NCBI RefSeq assembly: GCF_017086365.1
Contig: NZ_CP070969.1
Span: 4,402,001 to 4,466,000, forward strand
Source of the DNA: Paenibacillus tianjinensis
GTDB lineage: Bacteria; Bacillota; Bacilli; Paenibacillales; Paenibacillaceae
Length of the DNA stretch: 64,000 nucleotides
Direction: 5' to 3'
This document shows positions 50,766 to 58,693 of this stretch, piece by piece (the first letter of the stretch is position 1; each line of letters opens with the position of its first letter). A program made the translations under genes and the position numbers. Below the pieces are notes generated by a model, which ran no database searches, had not been told where the DNA came from, and worked only from the letters and a program-made list of their open reading frames with translations.

Positions 50766-52133
50766 ATGCATTCGCCAGTACGCCGGCTGCTTCTATGGAT
50801 CCTGCTGTCTTTAGTGCTCATTCTCTTGTCATGCAGCAGACAGGCAGCAGAGCAAAATCCGGTATTCCGGATTCAGTCCGGCCAGAATATAAAACTTCTC
50901 ACGACAACAGATACACATTATTTATCCCCTGGATTAACGGATAACGGCCCGGCTTTCAGCCGTTTTCTGGCTGCCGGGGACGGTAAACAGGTCACCTACA
51001 GCGACGAAACCCTGAATGCCCTGGAATACGATATCGGACTTCAGCAGCCGGCGGCAGTCATTATCAGCGGAGACCTGACCTTTAACGGGGAAAAAGCCAG
51101 CCATCATGAATTAGCCAAACACCTGCAGTCTGTTGAGCAGCGCACCGGTACGCAGGTCTATGTGATTCCCGGTAATCACGATGTGCAGAACCCTTGGGCC
51201 CGGAGCTTCGAAGGAGAGCGGCAAATCCCTGCAGACTCCGTCTCCCCCAAAGCATTCCGCAGCATTTACGGCGCTTTCGGTTATGATGAAGCGGTGTTAT
51301 CGGATAAAGATTCGCTTAGTTACCTGGCTGCCCCTTCGGATGACCTGTGGCTCCTGATGCTCGATTCCAGCCAATACCGGAGTAATAAAAAACTGGGCCA
51401 CCCTCAGCTGGACGGTCAGCTGTCTGCCTCCACGCTGAAATGGATCGATAAATGCGGCAGGCTTGCGGCAGACAACGGGGCCCGTATCATTGCAGTCATG
51501 CATCACAGCCTGCTGGATCACAGTGATTTCATTCAGGAAGGCTTCACGATTAATGACAATAATCAGGTCATCCAAAGGCTTGTCCGAAGCGGCATTACCA
51601 CCGTGTTCAGCGGACACATCCATATCCAGGATATCCGCAAGCACAGTGCAAAAGGTACGGAAATCTATGATATTGCTGAAAGCGCGCTCTCCGTCTACCC
51701 GTATCAATATGGAGTTCTAAACTATTCTCCCGCAAGTCAGACGCTAGATTATAGTACTTCCAGCCTGAACGTGGAGCTGTGGGCAAAAGCAGCAGGAAGC
51801 ACAGATTCAAATCTGCTTCACTTCAATACTTACAGCGAAGAGGCATTCCGGAAGCTGTCCGCTGACCGGAGCTACGTGCGTTTATCACAGGACAGCAGGT
51901 ATGCCAACTATACGTCCACCCAGCTCCAAACCATGGCTGACGTTGTCGGAAAGCTTAATAAAATTTATTTTGCCGGGATAGCGGATTCGAATCATGCAGC
52001 CGTTCTTGCCTCGGAAGGATACAATCTCTGGCAAGACGCACCTGCAAGTAGATTACGGAGTTATGTTATGGGCATGGCACAGCTGGAACAACAAGATAAT
52101 CATCACCTGCAAGTAAAATTAACCGGACGGTAG
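50766..52133 (+). CDS. Secreted lipoprotein metallophosphoesterase
   Basis: A 455-residue calcineurin-like phosphoesterase. The signal peptide ends at a lipobox LLSC (residue 23 region). The metal-binding blocks are TTTDTHYLS, ISGDLTFNG, VIPGNHDVQN, VMHHSLLDH and FSGHIHIQD, all intact. The C-terminal 130 residues are a helical extension. It acts outside the membrane on an unknown phosphoester. GAGGTG precedes the ATG. It is divergent from the TetR gene. Confidence 0.92.
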   Translation: MHSPVRRLLLWILLSLVLILLSCSRQAAEQNPVFRIQSGQNIKLLTTTDTHYLSPGLTDNGPAFSRFLAAGDGKQVTYSDETLNALEYDIGLQQPAAVIISGDLTFNGEKASHHELAKHLQSVEQRTGTQVYVIPGNHDVQNPWARSFEGERQIPADSVSPKAFRSIYGAFGYDEAVLSDKDSLSYLAAPSDDLWLLMLDSSQYRSNKKLGHPQLDGQLSASTLKWIDKCGRLAADNGARIIAVMHHSLLDHSDFIQEGFTINDNNQVIQRLVRSGITTVFSGHIHIQDIRKHSAKGTEIYDIAESALSVYPYQYGVLNYSPASQTLDYSTSSLNVELWAKAAGSTDSNLLHFNTYSEEAFRKLSADRSYVRLSQDSRYANYTSTQLQTMADVVGKLNKIYFAGIADSNHAAVLASEGYNLWQDAPASRLRSYVMGMAQLEQQDNHHLQVKLTGR

Positions 52134-52206
52134 GGTGTAGCGTGAATTACGTTTAAGTAGGGTCGAGCAGAATAATTCAATAGGCTCAAAGGAGGATAAC
52201 AAATCA

Positions 52207-52847
52207 ATGTTCAAGCGCATGGATGAAATCATGATTGAGATCCCCGATGTCGAGAAGCCGGACCCGAATGCTGAGCAGCCGTACAGGAGCTTTTAGGCGG
52301 GAAGTTCGGAGAAATGTCCACCCTCAACAATTATCTGTACCAGTCCTTTAATTTCCGCTCCAAAGAAAAGCTGAAGCCTTTCTACGATCTGGTGATGAGT
52401 ATTACCGCTGAGGAGCTGGGCATGTGGAACTGAAATGACCGATCATCCGGCTGCCCGCGCGGTCGTCGGCTTCCTGCTGGTCCGCGCGTCCATGTTGTCG
52501 CTTACGCCAAGGCGCTGGAAATCGCTACAGGCGTGAATATGACCAAGCTGGTGCCGGTTCCGTCATTAAGCAATAAATCCTTCACCGAAGCCAGGAAATA
52601 CGAGAAAAAAGGCGTTCATACGAAGCTATACACCTGGAGTGACCAGGATTTCAGCTCCATTGACCAGATCTGGAAAGGCACACATCCTGAGGACGGGCTT
52701 CCGCTTGAAGTTATCGCCGGCGCACCAAAGGGCGTACCGATTCCTGAAGCCCCGGAATCCAAAGAAGAGTTCGCACCCGGCATTTCTGCCGAGGACTTTA
52801 AGGAAATAGCCAAACGGCTTAAAATGGCCGGTAACATTACGGACTAG
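52207..52847 (+). pseudogene. Decayed manganese catalase
   Basis: The sequence keeps a strong AAAGGAGG site and the family start MFKRMDEIMIEIPDVEKPDP, but the reading frame breaks near 52277, near 52425 and near 52487. Between EELGHVEL and EMTDHPAAR roughly 100 codons expected in the middle of the protein are missing, including residues that would hold part of the di-manganese site. The last frame reads intact to the family end (EEFAPGISAEDFKEIAKRL). At least three frameshifts plus a deletion make an active enzyme impossible. Family assignment is from the preserved segments. Confidence 0.85.
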
Positions 52848-52860
52848 CTTATATAAAGCA

Positions 52861-52895
52861 AAAGGGCACCTGCCTGTGCAGGACGCCCTTTTTTA
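52861..52895. terminator. Terminator after the catalase remnant
   Basis: AAAGGGC-A-CCTGC and GCAGG-AC-GCCCTTT with six T. It also lies 20 bases after the mini-lipoprotein stop on the other strand and may serve both. Confidence 0.8.
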
Positions 52896-52914
52896 TTGCT
52901 TCATTCATACCCGC

Positions 52915-52998
52915 CTACCGATCGATCGTATTCCCCTCACACCCGGCAAGCCAAAACACGAGCAGCAGCGAAAACAGAGGCAGCAATGGCCGCATCAT
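52915..52998 (-). CDS. Mini-lipoprotein of 27 residues
   Basis: The frame reads MMRPLLPLFSLLLVFWLAGC followed by EGNTIDR and a stop. It has a positively charged start, a hydrophobic core and a perfect lipobox LAGC, so the mature product would be a lipid-modified octapeptide. AAGGAAGAAGG lies directly before the ATG pair. It begins 35 bases after the Dabb-protein stop, so it is probably the last gene of the alkC-like/dabb transcript, and a terminator follows. It could also be the stump of a longer lipoprotein. Confidence 0.6.
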   Translation of the reverse strand: MMRPLLPLFSLLLVFWLAGCEGNTIDR

Positions 52999-53033
52999 CC
53001 TTCTTCCTTCAATACAGATTCTGCAAAAAAGAA

Positions 53034-53315
53034 CTAGGTTCCATAGCAAAAAGACGCCGCCGATTCCAGCACACCGGTAATATATCCGGATACTTCAACA
53101 TGAACAGGATGGATAAGATAAGCCTCGAGGTCTTCAATCGTCTCATATTGAACAATCAGCATTAGATCGTAAGCACCGCTGCGGATATCCGTCTCCACCC
53201 GCAAGTCCCGAATGTACTCAATTTTCCCTTGCATGCTGAGCAGCTTGTCTTTTGCGGCAGCAATACTCTCAGGACTGCGTTCTTTCAGTTTAATCATTAA
53301 ATTATTAATGATCAT
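53034..53315 (-). CDS. Dabb-domain stress-responsive protein
   Basis: A 93-residue alpha/beta-barrel (Dabb) protein with the family pattern MIINNLMIKLKERSPESI, DLRVETDIRSGAYDLMLIVQY and YLIHPVHVEVSGYI. It forms dimers in other organisms; the enzymatic role is not settled. The ATG overlaps the stop of the upstream DNA-repair gene by four bases, so both are translated together. Confidence 0.85.
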   Translation of the reverse strand: MIINNLMIKLKERSPESIAAAKDKLLSMQGKIEYIRDLRVETDIRSGAYDLMLIVQYETIEDLEAYLIHPVHVEVSGYITGVLESAASFCYGT

Positions 53316-54439
53316 CTTCCGCTACCTCCTGCTTCATCAGCTTCAAGATGGAGCAGCACTGATGCGGCCTCACGCCCGTTCACCAGCAGCGTCATCCGGT
53401 GCTCTCCCGGATAATGGCGGCGGGTCGTCAAATCTGCCCAGCGGTGCGTCCGTACCGCTGATAGTCTCGAACCTCCCGGCACTGTCTTATCAGACAGCAG
53501 GAACAGCTTGCGTGAGGTTTTCCCTTTCGCCTTCACAAAGTCTATGCCGTATTCAATCCGGATACGCACCGGATTACCTTCACGGACCGAAAGACTGTAG
53601 CGCAGCTCGCAGCTGTCGCCAATGTGCAGCACAGTCGGATCTACAGTCAGAGAGGCAGCAGCCACCAGCGGCATATCCTCCGCCTCGTCCGCATACCCGA
53701 ATAAAGCCATAATCTCCGGGTTTGCTTGGCGGATCAGGGAGCGGCAGCCATGCCGCACAATCCAGTCCGTGTGTTCACTAACACCCTTCCAGCGGCGTGC
53801 GATGTCTAAGACCACATCCGGGTGGTCCTTGGCGATGTCATTCAGATTGTTGGCAACACTTTTGCGCACATACAGCGAAGGGTCCGCCTTCAGCTGCTCA
53901 AGCACCGGAAGGACCGGAGACGGGTCAAGCTTGAACATCGGCAGCGCCTGACCCCAAGGCAGGCGTGGCCGGCTGCCTTCGCTGGCCAGCCGCCGCACAT
54001 GCTCATTGTCATGGCGCGACCAGACCTGCATCTGAGCCATCATCCGCTGCGGATCACGCAGCATAAACGGCCTGACGGCAAACTCAGCCGACGATCCCGG
54101 CGTAAAACGTTCCAGCGCTGCCATCGACAGCTCCCAGTGCTTGTCCCCCTGCCCGTATACCTCGACGAAATCGGGAAAGATCAGGTACGGAAAACCAGTG
54201 CATTCCCTGTCTATCGCATACAGAACCGACAACGCCTCTTCGTAATCCGCAGGCAGATAAGCCCCCAGCGTCTCCGTAATCCGTCGCATTCGGGCTTTCA
54301 GCTCCAGCTCCTCCCATGGCCCCTTCATCGCCGCCGAGACGAAATCCTCTGTGTTGAATGCGCTATACACCCGGGCAAGCTTCATGCCTAAGCCCCGCAG
54401 AAATTCTTCATTGTACATTGCTTTTAATGGTTCCGCCAT
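53312..54439 (-). CDS. AlkC-like DNA alkylation repair glycosylase
   Basis: A 375-residue protein. Residues 1-240 are HEAT-like helical repeats (MRRITETLGAYLPADYEEAL, WELSMAALERFTPGSSAEFAVRPF, LYVRKSVANNLNDIAKDHPDV) of the AlkD/AlkC glycosylase superfamily. Residues about 250-370 are a beta-rich Ig-like domain (LTVDPTVLHIGDSCELRYSL), as in AlkC. It removes alkylated adenines such as 3-methyladenine. The start at 54439 is followed by the normal opening; the stop overlaps the Dabb gene. Confidence 0.85.
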   Translation of the reverse strand: MAEPLKAMYNEEFLRGLGMKLARVYSAFNTEDFVSAAMKGPWEELELKARMRRITETLGAYLPADYEEALSVLYAIDRECTGFPYLIFPDFVEVYGQGDKHWELSMAALERFTPGSSAEFAVRPFMLRDPQRMMAQMQVWSRHDNEHVRRLASEGSRPRLPWGQALPMFKLDPSPVLPVLEQLKADPSLYVRKSVANNLNDIAKDHPDVVLDIARRWKGVSEHTDWIVRHGCRSLIRQANPEIMALFGYADEAEDMPLVAAASLTVDPTVLHIGDSCELRYSLSVREGNPVRIRIEYGIDFVKAKGKTSRKLFLLSDKTVPGGSRLSAVRTHRWADLTTRRHYPGEHRMTLLVNGREAASVLLHLEADEAGGSGR

Positions 54440-54483
54440 GAGTTCATTCCTCCTGCTGATTCTTCAGACCTTCTGGATGCAGC

Positions 54484-55008
54484 TTACCATGGAGAACTGG
54501 ACAGCCTTGTGTCATGTTCGTTGTCAGCTTTGGAAAATCTCTTCCGGACATCATATAACTCACATACCTGAAACACATCATCCTCCACCGGGAACTGCCG
54601 AAGCTCCAGCCCATGGGCTCTCGCCGGTACAAAACCGAATCTGGGATAATACGAGGGATATCCGATCAGCAGGACTACACCGAAGCCCAGCTTCGAGGCC
54701 CGTCTTTTCCCTTCTTCAATCAGCAGTGCGCCGACACCTCTTCCCTGGTAATCCGGACGAACCGCAATCGGTGCCAGTACAATCACCTGATGTTCCAGGT
54801 TATCCTCTATTACCATGGCTCCGCTGATCAAGACATGACCGACAATCTCTCCCGCCACTTCAGCTACTATGGACAGCTCCGGAATAAACTCTTCAGAGGC
54901 TCTAATTTTTTCAACCAGCTTCGCTTCATCCTCACGATTGCCGAACGCAATCTCATTTAATTGGAAGACCTGCTCATAATCCTTCACCATTTCTGTTCTA
55001 ATCTGCAT
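54484..55008 (-). CDS. GNAT-family N-acetyltransferase (YhbS-like)
   Basis: A 174-residue acetyltransferase with the acetyl-CoA loop VRPDYQGRGVGALLIEEG and the YhbS-type segment LIGYPSYYPRFGFVPARAHGLEL. GAGGAGAG precedes ATG 55008. The last 25 residues (RKRFSKADNEHDTRLSSSPW) do not resemble the usual V-x-Y-P-x-F ending, so the C-terminus may have been altered by a frameshift. Substrate unknown. Confidence 0.8.
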   Translation of the reverse strand: MQIRTEMVKDYEQVFQLNEIAFGNREDEAKLVEKIRASEEFIPELSIVAEVAGEIVGHVLISGAMVIEDNLEHQVIVLAPIAVRPDYQGRGVGALLIEEGKRRASKLGFGVVLLIGYPSYYPRFGFVPARAHGLELRQFPVEDDVFQVCELYDVRKRFSKADNEHDTRLSSSPW

Positions 55009-55091
55009 ACGCTGCTCTCCTCGCATCAATAACTGATATCGTTTAATTGTAGTGGGAAGAAATCCAACTAATGCACTGCCATCCAAATTCA

Positions 55092-55622
55092 TTAATTTAG
55101 CAGCTTCTCCACTTCTTCAATGCTTTTCTTCGCCCTGCTATTCAGCGTTCGCTTGTCCCTCAGCCGGAGCTGCTGCAGCTCATGACCGGGGTCGATCACC
55201 AGCGGCTGGACTATGACCGCCTCCAGTATCTGTACAGCCGTGCGACAGGCGCTGAACAGCTGCTCACGTGAAATTAGCGGCTTATGGCCACGGATAATGC
55301 CAACCAGCCCCTCCGCATACATCAGCCTGACGATGCTGTCTGCGCTCATGATGTTGCGGTCCGCGAACGACACGGTTTTTTCTACGATCCCCGGGTCCTG
55401 ATATTGTTTGGAGAGTATCTCCAGTCCCGCAACCGCTTCCCAGTCTCTTATAGACAACCGCTGCAGATAATCGCCCGCCAGCTCCTTGAGCCACTGCTGC
55501 TCAGTCTCCTTCGGGATGTTGTACTCTTGATAGGTCTTCAGTGCACCTTCACGGTGCATCTGAACCAGGCTGCCGGAATAGCGGACAAACAGCTCACGGG
55601 CCTGCAGAAATTCATCATTCAT
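55092..55622 (-). CDS. Hypothetical helical protein, 176 residues
   Basis: An all-helical, highly charged soluble protein (MNDEFLQARELFVRYSGSLV... ending RAKKSIEEVEKLLN). No family recognised. ATG 55622 follows GGGAAGCGGGA. It lies 83 bases upstream of the acetyltransferase. Its internal segments ADRNIMSADSIVRLMYAEGL suggest a helix bundle. Confidence 0.6.
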   Translation of the reverse strand: MNDEFLQARELFVRYSGSLVQMHREGALKTYQEYNIPKETEQQWLKELAGDYLQRLSIRDWEAVAGLEILSKQYQDPGIVEKTVSFADRNIMSADSIVRLMYAEGLVGIIRGHKPLISREQLFSACRTAVQILEAVIVQPLVIDPGHELQQLRLRDKRTLNSRAKKSIEEVEKLLN

Positions 55623-55777
55623 TTTCCCGCTTCCCTGCCTTTCATACAAATTGTTATGTTTTCATCACTTTTGCAAAATAAACCTGTTTTCAAAATATAC
55701 AGCCTGTCGTAAAATGATTGAAAAGCTTTTTTCGGGCAAATTGGATTCAAGCTACTAAACGGGGGGGACCGGGACTT

Positions 55778-55996
55778 ATGCCGAAAACACTTGTTAAAAA
55801 CATTGATTTTTTTGTTGCCGCCATGTCGCAGACCTTTGTATCCGCGCTGCAGCTAGACCCTGACGGAATGTATTCCCAGGTCGGCTGCGGAATTATTGAG
55901 AAGTTCTCTGAAGAATATGTGCGTGTAAAACGTTTTGACGGCTCCGTCTCGCATTATGACCGGGAAATTACGAAATTTCAGCATAACCGGGCGTAA
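55778..55996 (+). CDS. Small hypothetical protein, 72 residues
   Basis: Opens MPKTLVKNIDFFVAAMSQTF and ends EITKFQHNRA, alternating helix and strand with one cysteine. A GGGGGGGACC stretch precedes ATG 55778; the frame upstream to 55718 has no initiation signal. Function unknown. Confidence 0.55.
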   Translation: MPKTLVKNIDFFVAAMSQTFVSALQLDPDGMYSQVGCGIIEKFSEEYVRVKRFDGSVSHYDREITKFQHNRA

Positions 55997-56156
55997 CACC
56001 TAGTAATACTTCCCTTTGCGTGCGAATTTTCCTGCTTCTGGGTTCTAATAACCTCACATGTGTCCTGGTTCAAATGCTCCGGACCGGTTTACTGGTTACA
56101 TAGTATATGCGCATCTGGCATATCCTAACTTTTACTGACCGGAAAGGATGAGCGAC

Positions 56157-56345
56157 ATGAGCGATAAGGACAAGTTCAAGGATGAACGGGGAGCTGCATT
56201 TGAGCAGATTCCGGATCCTGACCACAGCAGGCTTGGGCAAGAGGGTGCCACCGGCAAGGTAGAGGATATCGTCGGAGGCATTGTTGATAATGTGCAGGAG
56301 AGCCTGACAGGGGAGAAAAACAAGCAATCCGGGAAGGATAAGTGA
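56157..56345 (+). CDS. Small acidic hypothetical protein, 62 residues
   Basis: Hydrophilic and probably disordered (MSDKDKFKDERGAAFEQIPD, later VEDIVGGIVDNVQESLTGEK). GGAAAGG is 8 bases before ATG 56157, while ATG 56148 is too close to it. A perfect 14-bp terminator follows. It resembles small stress proteins in composition only. Confidence 0.6.
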   Translation: MSDKDKFKDERGAAFEQIPDPDHSRLGQEGATGKVEDIVGGIVDNVQESLTGEKNKQSGKDK

Positions 56346-56378
56346 ATAATTGCCTGACCCGGGTACCACGACCGTACC

Positions 56379-56414
56379 AAAGCGGACACATGACCAGCAT
56401 GTGTCCGCTTTTTG
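56379..56414 (+). terminator. Perfect terminator of the 62-residue gene
   Basis: AAAGCGGACACATG and CATGTGTCCGCTTT form a 14-bp perfect stem with a five-base loop and TTTTT. Confidence 0.9.
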
Positions 56415-56605
56415 TTGCATATAGGTGGACGGGATATTCTGCACAATGACAACGGATACAATCGCCAGTTCGATCCATTGCCAACGCAGACTGAATAAGT
56501 CCGGGCGGCTGAGATGATTAATAATATCGGCGGTAATAACGGGTATGACCCAGGTCGGAGCATGCTTAAGGATATAGAACAACAACCGTCTCCTATGCGC
56601 TCCAT
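56412..56605 (-). pseudogene. Fragment of an ABC exporter membrane domain
   Basis: On the minus strand an AAAGGAAGG site and ATG at 56605 lead, after a one-base frame change, into RRRLLFYILKHAPTWVIPVI and IELAIVSVVIVQNIPSTYMQ, which look like the first two helices of an ABC exporter transmembrane domain. The similarity stops where the opposite-strand terminator begins. About 65 residues remain of a protein that would need about 580. Family assignment is by resemblance. Confidence 0.5.
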
Positions 56606-56646
56606 GATCTCCACCTTCCTTTCCGGTAATGGCTTGTGCTATGCAG

Positions 56647-57490
56647 CTATTTCCAGAACTCCGTCCCTTCAAAGACCTGCGCTTTAGACGGCAAGCCTCC
56701 CCCTCCCCTGGTAAAAGAGCCCAAGGCACACGCCGCTCCCGCAGCTTATCATCATCAGCTATGCCATATTCCCGGTAACAGACCGTTGTTTCATTGGCAG
56801 GATTGCCCCAGTTATCCCAGCCTGTAGGAAGAATATGGGATCCGAGCCGGCAATTCATAAACTCTGTCCTAGCATAACCGCGCCACGGGCGTCCCAGATA
56901 CACTCCGGATACGCCTTCGGCAGCCGTCAGATAACATTCATCAAAAACATATCCGAAGCTCTGCCCCTGCGGAGTAGACGCTGCTGTTATGAAGCCCGAC
57001 CCTTCGTTTGTGGACTTCAGGCTGCGGATTTCACAATGCTCAAAATAGGCGGCTGCTCCGCCGAAAATAAAGTCCACCGTTCCTTCGATATAGCAGCCCG
57101 TGTACAGCTGGCGGCAGATTTCATGCCGCTCCTGCAGCGGAATACCGCCAAAGGGGCCGCCGTGCTTGTTGGCCGCAGGCAGCGGGCCGGTAAAAATAGT
57201 GTCCTGGTGCCCTTTACTTTAAATGTACAGTTGCGGAACACCGTTTCATCGCAGTGGGCATACAAGGCAAGCGCCTGCCCAATTTCAGGGCCTTGCCCCG
57301 CTGTATTGACAACGATAAGATTCTCAACAATCAGCCTGCTGCCCCCCAGAAATAGGGTCGGTGTGGCAAAGGTCCCCTGTTCTTCTCCGGTATCATCCAG
57401 CTGCCGGGCATAGCGGTTACTCCTGATCATCACCTCTCCAATGCCGGTTATCGTCAGGTCCGACCGGTCAACAAAAATTTTAACGTGTGC
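56647..57490 (-). pseudogene. Broken pectinesterase (carbohydrate esterase family 8)
   Basis: The preserved parts are unmistakable: RLIVENLIVVNTAGQGPEIG, the active-site DFIFGG near 57070, GFITAASTPQ and GVYLGRPWRGYARTEF with the GRPW arginine near 56890. One base is missing near 57207 (GGCACC-AGGAC in place of a GTQDT codon run), and the frame changes again near 56685 before the native-looking end VFEGTEFWK and a TAG at 56647. The first 50-60 residues are absent: similarity begins at KIFVDR near 57485. It is next to a hexuronate locus, so it once demethylated pectin for it. Confidence 0.85.
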
Positions 57491-57493
57491 ATT
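57476..57493. promoter_or_regulatory. LacI-type operator upstream of the LacI gene
   Basis: AATTTTAACGTGTGCATT, a near-palindrome, shares its last 11 bases with the operator before uxaB. It lies 76 bp before the LacI-family start. Confidence 0.65.
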
Positions 57494-57568
57494 TCATAAT
57501 CATCTTGACTTGAAGGGGCTTGAGGACTACACTGAAATCGTTAACAATTCTATTGCCGGGGAGAACTT

Positions 57569-58564
57569 ATGATTACCATCAAAGACATTGCCCGTGTTGC
57601 CGGCGTCTCCCATACCACTGTGTCCAGAGCGCTTAACGGCAGCCCGCTGATCAAGAAGGCCACCCGCGACAAGATTGAGAAAATCGCCGCGGAAATGAAT
57701 TATGTGCCGAATTACAGCGCCAAGAGCCTGGTTACCAAACGCTCCTTTACCATCGGGCTCTTCTTCTCCAGCATTGATCAGGGAACCTCTTCAAGCTTTC
57801 TTGTGGATGCGATCAAAGGAATCAGCCATGTGCTGGATGAGAACTTCAACCTGACCGTTCACGGAATCGACGGCGTCCACAACCTTGGAAATATTCGGCC
57901 GCAGCGTTTTGACGGCATTCTCGTCATGAGCCAGAGCGATGAGGATAATGCTTTTATTTACCATGTCAAGACGGTGGGGATTCCCCTGGTCGTGCTGAAC
58001 CGCCAGCTGGAAGACCCTGGTATTATGAACGTGGTGGCAAACGACCGCGAGGGCGTCAAGGAAGCTATCGACTATGCGGTCTCGCAAGGACATCAGCGGC
58101 TGGCTATTATTGAGGGAAAACCCGGATTCAAATCTTCGACCGAACGCAAGCAAGGCTTTATGGACAGTCTGATTGACCACCGCCTGCAGCTGAATTCCGA
58201 TTATTTTGCAGCGGGGGATTACAGTATTGAGAGCGGTTATGCCGCAATGACTGCACTGCTCAGCCTTTCTGAGCGGCCTACTGCCGTATTCTGTTCCAAT
58301 GATGATATGGCCATCGGTGCCATGAATGCCTGCTACGCCCACAAGATCAGCATCCCGCAGCAGATTTCCCTGCTCGGATTCGACGATATTATGTTCGCCC
58401 GGTATACGAATCCCGCGCTGACAACCGTCCGCAAACCGATTGCCGATATCAGTGAACTAGGCACGAAGATGCTGATCCAGCTGCTGCAGCAGCCGGAGAC
58501 GAAACCGCAGCAATTATTCGTTAAGACCTCACTCGTCGTGCGTGATACTGTTGCAGGGTGTTAA
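57569..58564 (+). CDS. LacI-family regulator of hexuronate genes
   Basis: A 331-residue repressor with the N-terminal helix-turn-helix and hinge (TIKDIARVAGVSHTTVSRALNGSPLIKKATR) and a periplasmic-binding-like sensor domain. GEN-type ATG after GGGGAGAA. It lies just upstream of uxaB and its two matching operators flank it, so it probably represses itself and the uxa genes until a hexuronate or its intermediate appears. Confidence 0.9.
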   Translation: MITIKDIARVAGVSHTTVSRALNGSPLIKKATRDKIEKIAAEMNYVPNYSAKSLVTKRSFTIGLFFSSIDQGTSSSFLVDAIKGISHVLDENFNLTVHGIDGVHNLGNIRPQRFDGILVMSQSDEDNAFIYHVKTVGIPLVVLNRQLEDPGIMNVVANDREGVKEAIDYAVSQGHQRLAIIEGKPGFKSSTERKQGFMDSLIDHRLQLNSDYFAAGDYSIESGYAAMTALLSLSERPTAVFCSNDDMAIGAMNACYAHKISIPQQISLLGFDDIMFARYTNPALTTVRKPIADISELGTKMLIQLLQQPETKPQQLFVKTSLVVRDTVAGC

Positions 58565-58643
58565 GCAGCTCTTATTATCTTTGTTTCTTGCAGAACCGGA
58601 TGCCCTTCCCAAGCAGAGGGATAATCCGCTTCTTCCTGATAAA

Positions 58644-58661
58644 AATGTTCACGTGTGCATT
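58644..58661. promoter_or_regulatory. LacI-type operator upstream of uxaB
   Basis: AATGTTCACGTGTGCATT is palindromic at the outer four (AATG/CATT) and central four (ACGT) positions. It matches the site at 57476-57493. Confidence 0.7.
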
Positions 58662-58693
58662 TATTATGTATCTTAAAGGAGATTGAGAAACCC

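Noticed and set aside
56070..57077. One 335-residue protein with a pectinesterase start
   Set aside because: It joins a pectinesterase segment, an exporter fragment and non-coding sequence; it is better read as two pseudogenes.
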